In this document: positions 40,614 through 46,118 of the stretch, in pieces | Layout of the letters: every line of letters begins with the position of its first letter | How positions within the stretch are numbered: the first letter of the stretch is position 1 | Source: an uncultured Erysipelotrichaceae bacterium | GTDB lineage: Bacteria; Bacillota_I; Bacilli_A; RF39; UBA660 | Direction: 5' to 3' | Assembly: GCA_902800945.1 (NCBI GenBank) | Contig: CADCFX010000006.1 | Coordinates: 1 to 46,118, forward strand | DNA length: 46,118 nucleotides | Program-made: the position numbers and the translations under genes | The notes under the pieces: model-generated | Databases searched by the model: none | What the model saw: the letters and a program-made list of their open reading frames with translations, nothing else | Told to the model about the DNA's origin: nothing

Positions 40614-41818
40614 TGAAGAGAAAAATAATACAACTATTACTATGTCTCTTCCTGGTTATTACTACGGTAATACCATTAAGAACTGCTAAAGCCGATGGTA
40701 AAACCCTTGGAGATTATAAAGCCGAATTAGCAGCCTTAGAAGCTAAAGCCAATAGAAATAAAAGACTATCACAAGAAGCCCAAAATAGCATTAACGCTAA
40801 AAGACAAGCTATAGTGGCTGCTAACAATACTATTGAAGCTAACGAACAAAAAGTAGAAGATTCAAAAGAAAAAGTAATAGAGAGCGAAGAACAGATTAAA
40901 GTTAAAACAGAAGAATTAAAATCTACTATAACAGTTTATCAATATGCTGGTTCATCTACAGAATCAATGTTTATCGATTACCTTTTCGATTCTGAATCAA
41001 TATCCGATATGATTGAAAGAGAAGCTGTTATAGAACAAATAGTAAACTATACTGATCAACAATTAAAAAGCTTAGAAAAATTGATAGATGATAACAAAAA
41101 GCTCCAAGTTCAACTAGCTGAAGATAATGTTAGATTAGAAAACTCTATTGAAGCTAACGAACAAGAAGTTGATAAACTTGAAGCATATGTAGCAACCCTT
41201 GCTTCGATAGGTATGGATTACGATGAAGAGTTAAAAGCCCTAAAAAATCAAGTTGTACTTTATGAAAGGGCCGGCTGTAAAAACGATGATTCTATCGATG
41301 AATGCTATTACAATAAAGGATCGTATTCATCTTCATTCTCCAGACCCTTAAATTCTGGTAAAGTAACTCAAGCCTGGGGACATAATGGCCATGCCGGCAT
41401 GGATTTGGGCGGCAATGTGCCTGGGACACCAGTATATGCACCGGCGAATGGAACAGTTGCCCATACAGCTTATCACCAAAGTTGTGGAGGTAATATAGTA
41501 TATATTCATCATCAAGTTGGAGGAAAAGCTTACACATCTGAATTTGGTCATTTGAGAAGTTACGCAGTATCACCTGGTCAAAAAGTAACCAAAGGACAGA
41601 TAATCGGATATGTGGGTGGAGATTCATCAACCTGGTATTATGATAAATGTACATCTGGAACCCATTTACATTATTCTATTGCTTATGGCTATTATCTAGG
41701 AGCAGGAGCAAATGGTTATAAAAGCTGGTCTACATTTAAATCTAATACCAGAGCTACCGCCGACGCATCAATAACAGGAATAAAAAATGTTTATGGTACC
41801 AAATGGTCTAATCGTTAA
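40613..41818 (+). CDS. Secreted coiled-coil M23 peptidase, FtsEX partner (PcsB/EnvC-like)
   Basis: The 401-residue protein has a signal peptide (cleavage probably after RTAKA, about 27). A long coiled coil (about 30-215, rich in Lys/Glu/Gln with ANEQ repeats) follows, then an M23 zinc endopeptidase domain (about 250-365) with H260-x3-D264 in HAGMDLGG, H313 and H351-x-H353 in GTHLHYS. This coiled-coil-plus-hydrolase layout is that of EnvC and PcsB, which FtsEX activates. All metal ligands are present here, so it could be catalytic itself. Translation is coupled to ftsX through TAATG. Confidence 0.92.
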   Translation: MKRKIIQLLLCLFLVITTVIPLRTAKADGKTLGDYKAELAALEAKANRNKRLSQEAQNSINAKRQAIVAANNTIEANEQKVEDSKEKVIESEEQIKVKTEELKSTITVYQYAGSSTESMFIDYLFDSESISDMIEREAVIEQIVNYTDQQLKSLEKLIDDNKKLQVQLAEDNVRLENSIEANEQEVDKLEAYVATLASIGMDYDEELKALKNQVVLYERAGCKNDDSIDECYYNKGSYSSSFSRPLNSGKVTQAWGHNGHAGMDLGGNVPGTPVYAPANGTVAHTAYHQSCGGNIVYIHHQVGGKAYTSEFGHLRSYAVSPGQKVTKGQIIGYVGGDSSTWYYDKCTSGTHLHYSIAYGYYLGAGANGYKSWSTFKSNTRATADASITGIKNVYGTKWSNR

Positions 41819-41838
41819 AGGAACTATGTTCCTTTTTT
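41817..41838 (+). terminator. Terminator of the ftsEX operon
   Basis: AAAGGAAC / GTTCCTTT with a TAT loop, overlapping the stop codon, then T's. Confidence 0.85.
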
Positions 41839-41880
41839 GTTTGTTAAAAATATGATATTATAACTTAATGGAGGTATTCT

Positions 41881-42828
41881 ATGAAAAAGGTAGTTATATT
41901 TGGTGGTGGTAGTGGACTATCACAATTATTAAAAGGACTAAAAGAATTTCCCCTCGATATTACAGCTGTAGTTAGTACCGTTGACAATGGTTCTAGCACC
42001 GGAAGATTACGAAAAGAGTTTTCTATACCAGCCGTTGGGGATATTACCAAAGTTTTACTAGCTATGTCTACTACATCTAAAGGCGTTAAGGATTTGTTAA
42101 ATTATCGTTTTGATGACAATAGTAGTTTGGGAAACCATACAATAAGGAATCTTATCATGACGGCTCTTCTAGAGCAGCACAAAGATTTTGCTCATTCCTT
42201 ACCTGTTTTATGTGATTTGTTAGATGTCAAAGGAGAATTATTGCCTTTAACAGAAGACAACGCCGATTTGATTGGAATATCGAAAAATGGAGAAATCATA
42301 TATGGTGAAGAACGTATTACTAAATCCGCCGCCGTAATAGAAGATGTTAAATATAGCAAGGATATTACAGTTAATCCTAAGGTGCTAAAAGCAATAAAGA
42401 AAGCTGATTTAATAATATTCAGCTCCGGCTCTTTGTTAACCAGTATTCTTCCAAGTATAATAGTTCCAGAAATGATTGATGCTATTAACAATGCCAAAGC
42501 AAAAAAAATGTATATATGCAATATGCTAACTCAACCAGGAGAAACTGATAATTATAAGGTGAGCGATCACTTAAAGGTTATTGAAAAACACTTGGGGAAA
42601 GGATCAATCGATGTAGTTATAGCTAACAGTGAAAAAATGCCTCAAAAAGCAGAACTATTAGCTAAGTCACAAGGTAAAGATGCGGTGCCAATAGATGAGA
42701 AAGAAATAAAGAATATGGGAATAAAACTCATATCTGAAAAACTATTTAAAATAGATGAAGGTTTTGTAAGACATAATGCCCTAAAAACAGCTTACCTTAT
42801 TTTCTCATATCTGATAGAAGGAGAATAA
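41881..42828 (+). CDS. yvcK: YvcK/GlmR (CofD-like) protein
   Basis: In Bacillus this protein (GlmR) binds UDP-GlcNAc and stimulates GlmS, adjusting carbon flow to peptidoglycan. The 315-residue protein has GGGSGLSQLLKGLKEFP (8-24), VSTVDNGSSTGRLRKEF, AVGDITKVLLAMS and the ICNMLTQPGETDNY segment. The CofD-like fold is present but the F420 enzyme function is not implied. AATGGAGG precedes the ATG. It is followed after one base by whiA, the normal order; rapZ, which usually precedes yvcK, is absent. Confidence 0.95.
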   Translation: MKKVVIFGGGSGLSQLLKGLKEFPLDITAVVSTVDNGSSTGRLRKEFSIPAVGDITKVLLAMSTTSKGVKDLLNYRFDDNSSLGNHTIRNLIMTALLEQHKDFAHSLPVLCDLLDVKGELLPLTEDNADLIGISKNGEIIYGEERITKSAAVIEDVKYSKDITVNPKVLKAIKKADLIIFSSGSLLTSILPSIIVPEMIDAINNAKAKKMYICNMLTQPGETDNYKVSDHLKVIEKHLGKGSIDVVIANSEKMPQKAELLAKSQGKDAVPIDEKEIKNMGIKLISEKLFKIDEGFVRHNALKTAYLIFSYLIEGE

Positions 42829-42829
42829 A

Positions 42830-43762
42830 ATGAGCTTTACTACAAGAATGAAAGAAGAAATAACTCAAAAGGATATAAATAAAATTGAAGCCTTAAATGA
42901 GCTTTCTTCATTTGTAAGATTTGCTGGGCAAATAAAAAAAGATAAGATTATTTTGACGATGGAAAATGCCGCTGTTGCAAGACGTATTTATAAAGATATA
43001 AAAAACAATTTCGGTATAAACATAAAAATAATAGTCAGAATACAAAAACGCTTTCGTATAAAACAAATATACATATTAGAAATATCTGATAAAATTGATA
43101 CTATTCTAGCCGCTCTAAACATAAAACAAAATGGTAAAAACATACTTCCTAGCGAAGCTTTGCTAGATACAGAGGAAGAAAAAATATCCTATTTACGAGG
43201 TGCTTTCCTAGCTTCGGGCAGCGTAAATGACCCGGCTACTGGCGGATACCATTTGGAATTCTCATCATCATTAAAAAAAGATGGCCTTTATATAGCTAAT
43301 CTATTAAAAGACTTTAATATTACTTCCAAAGTAATCAAAAGAAACAATAAATACATGACATATATTAAATCTTCAGAAATGATAAGTGATATTATCAAAA
43401 TGTTTGGTGCAACTAATTCTCTATTCTATTTTGAGGATATCAGAATTTATAGAGACCATAAAAACATGGTCAATCGTCTAAACAATTGTGAGATATCTAA
43501 TCAAGAAAAAATACTAAAAACCGGCTTGAAACAACTAGAAGACATTAATTATCTAAAAGAACATGATTTATTAGGATTACTAGATGATAATACCAAAGAA
43601 GCGGTTCACTATAGAGAATCCTATCCGGAATGCTCACTAACAGAATTGGCAGAAATAATATCCAAAGAAACCGATCGTAACATTGGTAAGTCAGGTATTA
43701 ATCATTACTTTATAAAAGTAAAAAAATTGGTAGAAAGACATAAAAATAGTAATAAGAACTAA
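42830..43762 (+). CDS. whiA: DNA-binding protein WhiA
   Basis: WhiA affects chromosome segregation, division and (in actinobacteria) sporulation. The 310-residue protein has the N-terminal domain, a degenerate LAGLIDADG segment LRGAFLASGSVNDPATGGYHLE (about 124-145) and a C-terminal helix-turn-helix (YPECSLTELAEIISKET, then GKSGINHYFIKVKKL). It is the second gene of the yvcK-whiA pair. The catalytic acidic residues of homing endonucleases are not kept, as usual. Confidence 0.95.
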   Translation: MSFTTRMKEEITQKDINKIEALNELSSFVRFAGQIKKDKIILTMENAAVARRIYKDIKNNFGINIKIIVRIQKRFRIKQIYILEISDKIDTILAALNIKQNGKNILPSEALLDTEEEKISYLRGAFLASGSVNDPATGGYHLEFSSSLKKDGLYIANLLKDFNITSKVIKRNNKYMTYIKSSEMISDIIKMFGATNSLFYFEDIRIYRDHKNMVNRLNNCEISNQEKILKTGLKQLEDINYLKEHDLLGLLDDNTKEAVHYRESYPECSLTELAEIISKETDRNIGKSGINHYFIKVKKLVERHKNSNKN

Positions 43763-43779
43763 CTTATTACTATTTTTTT
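43748..43779 (+). terminator. Terminator of yvcK-whiA, facing NlpC/P60 gene
   Basis: AGTAATAAG / CTTATTACT stem, then T's that run into the converging gene's stop codon. Confidence 0.8.
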
Positions 43780-45160
43780 ACTTCCAATAACTAGTATAAT
43801 TTCCTTGCTCTCCATAAATCTTATCCATTAATACTACATATTTATAAATACTATTATGAACAAGATCACTTCGTCTAACAGTTGTCGCTACTACACCTTT
43901 AGTTGTATTTAAAGATTCGGCAATATAATAGTTGTTTTCATCCCAACCAATTAATATTGCAGCATGTCCGTCTAATCCTATTAAATCTCCAGCCTTTACT
44001 CTTCCAGAAGCCATTAGCTCATCACTTAAATAAACCAGTTCGCCCAAATCAGTGACATCTTTGTGATCTGGTTCGATACCAGCACCTATATCACCAACAT
44101 CAAATCCTCCATTAAGTAAAGCCCAAGTAACAAAGCCTGAACAATCTAATCCATTAGGATATAATCGCCCAGTAACGTATACGCCGCCCCAATCAGTATA
44201 GTTTTGCAAATAACATCCCCACATTTGTGGGCCAACAAATCTTGCTACTATATCATTCTTCTTCTTAGGACTTAAATATAGTCCTCTGTGATAATATCTT
44301 CCCTCACCATCTACATATTTATATGGCTCATAATTTTCTAATCTACCATTTTCATAGAAATAGGGAACTTCATATGTACTTTCTAGTGTTAAAAATCTAG
44401 CGGCAGCAATAACCCCGGCTCTAGTTTTATATCCAGCTCTATTAACTCTATCGAACAATATCTTGTCTAGCAGTTCGTTTTCTTCCTCGCTTAACATATT
44501 ACATGTAAAATACTCTCTCTTAGCAGTCGCGTCCATTTCCTTTATTAACCTTGTTACTATCACGTTAATATCCTTTTCTTCACTTCTATTCTTAATAACT
44601 ATGGTTGTTTTACCATAAGACTTACCAGTTACTAAACCAGTATCATCTACATCGGCGATTTCTGGATTAATAGAAGAATAAGTAATATTAGTATCTTCTA
44701 CAACTATTCTTTGCGTTTGGCCAATATATAGATAAATGTTATCTACATCAGTTTTGATGGTTTTCTTATGAATGACATTCTTCTCGTCTTTCTTAAATCC
44801 TTCCTTAGTACTATCGTAATTGTCATAACTATCTCTAATGTAAACATCATAATCTTTGTCGTCTGCTATTATACTACAATAACCATTACTCGCCTTTTCC
44901 CATTCACTATTTTTAAGATCTATAGCGCTGTCTTTTTCAACTAATAAACACCATGTCGACTTATCCAACTTAAGAGGACTATTACTTACTTCTATATTAA
45001 ATATTTTCTTGTTTGCAAACCTAACGCTATCAGTCTTTTGAACGTTTATAATTGATGGGCCTACAAAAAAGTTATAATATGCAAATAATGAAATAATGGC
45101 AACCAAAAAAACAAAAATAAATGTAATTATTATCCAGTCCCTCTTATTTAACGTTTTCAT
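43778..45160 (-). CDS. Membrane-anchored NlpC/P60-type hydrolase with Big2 domain
   Basis: The ATG at 45160 follows GAGGGG; a TTG at 45175 is rejected. The 460-residue protein has an N-terminal helix (about 9-32) and a unique region. A Big2-type Ig-like domain (about 140-203, with SSINPEIADVDDTGLVTGKSYGKTTI, shown by SSINPEIADVD to GKTTI) follows. A helical segment precedes an NlpC/P60 domain (about 310-450). C340 in LDCSGFVTW is the nucleophile and H399 in GHAAILIG the base. It would cleave stem-peptide bonds of the wall or remain as a transpeptidase-like amidase. It has its own promoter. Confidence 0.82.
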   Translation of the reverse strand: MKTLNKRDWIIITFIFVFLVAIISLFAYYNFFVGPSIINVQKTDSVRFANKKIFNIEVSNSPLKLDKSTWCLLVEKDSAIDLKNSEWEKASNGYCSIIADDKDYDVYIRDSYDNYDSTKEGFKKDEKNVIHKKTIKTDVDNIYLYIGQTQRIVVEDTNITYSSINPEIADVDDTGLVTGKSYGKTTIVIKNRSEEKDINVIVTRLIKEMDATAKREYFTCNMLSEEENELLDKILFDRVNRAGYKTRAGVIAAARFLTLESTYEVPYFYENGRLENYEPYKYVDGEGRYYHRGLYLSPKKKNDIVARFVGPQMWGCYLQNYTDWGGVYVTGRLYPNGLDCSGFVTWALLNGGFDVGDIGAGIEPDHKDVTDLGELVYLSDELMASGRVKAGDLIGLDGHAAILIGWDENNYYIAESLNTTKGVVATTVRRSDLVHNSIYKYVVLMDKIYGEQGNYTSYWK

Positions 45161-45187
45161 AACAATACCCCTCAATAACTATGCCGT

Positions 45188-45216
45188 ATTATATCATCAA
45201 AACACTCTGTTGTCTA
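45188..45216 (-). promoter_or_regulatory. Promoter of NlpC/P60 gene
   Basis: Minus strand TAGACA, 17 bases, TATAAT (with TGA just before the -10). Confidence 0.65.
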
Positions 45217-45272
45217 AATTATCATATAATGTAGAATTATTTTACAGTTTTCATTCTATTTAACTTATAATC

Positions 45273-45301
45273 TGTTCAAAAAAGCAAAAATATAGTATAA
45301 T
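45273..45301 (+). promoter_or_regulatory. Candidate promoter of nucleoside kinase gene
   Basis: TATAAT at 45296-45301; TGTTCA 17 bases upstream is a weak -35. AAGAGGG (about 45314-45320) is the ribosome site. Confidence 0.45.
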
Positions 45302-45327
45302 AACATATAGAATAAGAGGGATATGCC

Positions 45328-46118
45328 ATGTCAATGATAACTATTACTTTTCCTGATAATACTTCAATAGAAGTAGAAAAAGGATTGACACTATATGAAA
45401 TAAGTAAACGATACCCACATCAAGAAACAAATATCGTTGGAGCAGAAATAAATAATGAAGTTGTACCTATGGATACCGTTATAGGCAAGAATACTACTGT
45501 GAACTTCATAGATATGAATAACATCAATGGTTATCGTATCAATAAATCCGGACTATGCTTTGTTTTAGAAGTTGCTTTAAAAGAGGCATTTGATAAGAAG
45601 TATGAAGTAATATTTAATCATTCGATAGGCAACGGTCTACATATGTCTATAGAAGGTAAAGAAATATTCACTTTAAATGACGCTAAAAGGTTAAAAAAAG
45701 AAATGAATTTAATCATCAAAAGTGATGAGAGAATATATAATTTAAATGTTGAGAAAAAAGAGGCAATTAACTACTATAACAAAGTTAATGCCAAAGAAAA
45801 AGCCGATAACATTCATAATATTACAAACTATATAGTAACAGCATATAAATTAAGAAATTACATAAACTATTTTTATTCGGAAATGCCATATAGTACTGGG
45901 TGCTTATCAAAATATGATTTAGTATTCCTAGGAGAAAATCAATTAGTATTACTATTCCCTAGTCCAAATACCAAGTACAAAATGCCAGAATATATTCATT
46001 ATAAGAATGTTATTAAATGTTTTGAGAATAGTAAAAAATGGGTAAACTCAATTGGTGTTCCGTATTTAGCAAATCTTAATAAAATGGTATCAGAATGCAA
46101 GATAGAAGATTTAGTAAA
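45328..46118 (+). CDS. TGS-domain nucleoside (uridine-type) kinase, 3' end cut by window edge
   Basis: The frame stays open for 263 codons to the window end. The N-terminus ITITFPDNTSIEVEKGLTL is a TGS domain (about 1-65). A ThrRS/AlaRS second-domain-like region follows with FNHSIGNGLHMSI, and then PYSTGCLSKYDLVFLG, LLFPSP and the VPYLANLNKMV segment. This order is that of Firmicutes nucleoside kinases of about 550 residues, whose uridine-kinase P-loop domain would follow beyond the window. It is not ThrRS: the HxxxH editing motif is absent. AAGAGGG, seven bases upstream, supports ATG 45328. Confidence 0.8.
   Translation, partial: MSMITITFPDNTSIEVEKGLTLYEISKRYPHQETNIVGAEINNEVVPMDTVIGKNTTVNFIDMNNINGYRINKSGLCFVLEVALKEAFDKKYEVIFNHSIGNGLHMSIEGKEIFTLNDAKRLKKEMNLIIKSDERIYNLNVEKKEAINYYNKVNAKEKADNIHNITNYIVTAYKLRNYINYFYSEMPYSTGCLSKYDLVFLGENQLVLLFPSPNTKYKMPEYIHYKNVIKCFENSKKWVNSIGVPYLANLNKMVSECKIEDLV

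Noticed and set aside
41292..41654. Minus-strand ORF of 120 codons inside the M23 peptidase gene
   Set aside because: It lies entirely within a conserved catalytic domain on the other strand and has no start signals.
1..46118. Mycoplasma-type code with UGA as tryptophan
   Set aside because: Trp is coded by TGG throughout, UGA ends several genes, and RF2 is present.
45328..46118. Threonyl-tRNA synthetase for the last partial gene
   Set aside because: The TGS domain is shared, but the editing-site HxxxH motif is missing and the PYSTGCLSKYD and VPYLANLNK segments match nucleoside kinases.

Overview
This is a 46 kb, AT-rich chromosomal window (roughly 30% G+C by eye). Its genes fit a cell-walled, low-GC Gram-positive bacterium related to Bacilli, probably an uncultured gut-type lineage near the Erysipelotrichia/RF39/Mollicutes branch; that placement is inference from gene content and order. 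Strong AGGAGG-type ribosome sites, canonical TTGACA/TATAAT promoters and many short-hairpin terminators support it. The standard bacterial code applies: prfB (RF2) is present with a UGA-dependent frameshift, so UGA is a stop and not tryptophan as in mycoplasmas.

Region 1 (1-11.4 kb) is accessory. It opens with the 3' part of a NUDIX hydrolase gene. Two divergent kinase-fold paralogs follow, each with its own terminator and an identical 18-base intergenic hairpin, and each followed by a membrane protein gene; a 24-base direct repeat flanks the first kinase gene. Next comes a tight nine-gene run in one direction: HTH-VanZ membrane regulator, DUF218 protein, ABC exporter, histidine phosphatase-like protein, divergent peptide deformylase, cysteine desulfurase, GNAT acetyltransferase, methyltransferase and a 7-Cys ferredoxin/thioredoxin-like fusion. 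It ends at a strong terminator.

Region 2 (11.4-15.2 kb) holds a flippase-like membrane protein (LPG synthase TM family) and, on the minus strand, a large secreted protein made of two copies of a beta-helix module around an InlB-type repeat. A 320-base gap then carries a candidate attenuated leader in front of prfB.

Region 3 (15.2-35.1 kb) is core housekeeping in an order like that near the Bacillus replication origin: prfB, tilS, ftsH, parA, parB, mscS, a DUF951 gene, an AbgT-type transporter, ychF, rpsF-ssb-rpsR, then rplI-dnaB, a LysM-G5-M23 peptidase, walJ and rlmH. A reverse-strand murL-murD-murC operon sits between rpsR and rplI. MurL next to MurD suggests that D-glutamate enters peptidoglycan by the rare MurD2/MurL route (L-Glu ligation, then epimerisation); this is the most interesting biology here.

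Region 4 (35.1-46.1 kb) holds an anchored protein of unknown function, ung, lemA, a small metallo-beta-lactamase hydrolase, a YitT-family membrane protein, ftsE-ftsX with a co-transcribed coiled-coil M23 peptidase (the FtsEX/PcsB-like division hydrolase system), yvcK (glmR), whiA, a reverse-strand NlpC/P60 wall hydrolase with a Big2 domain, and the 5' part of a TGS-domain nucleoside kinase. Much of the window serves wall synthesis and remodelling. I saw no tRNA, rRNA, CRISPR array, insertion sequence or phage gene.
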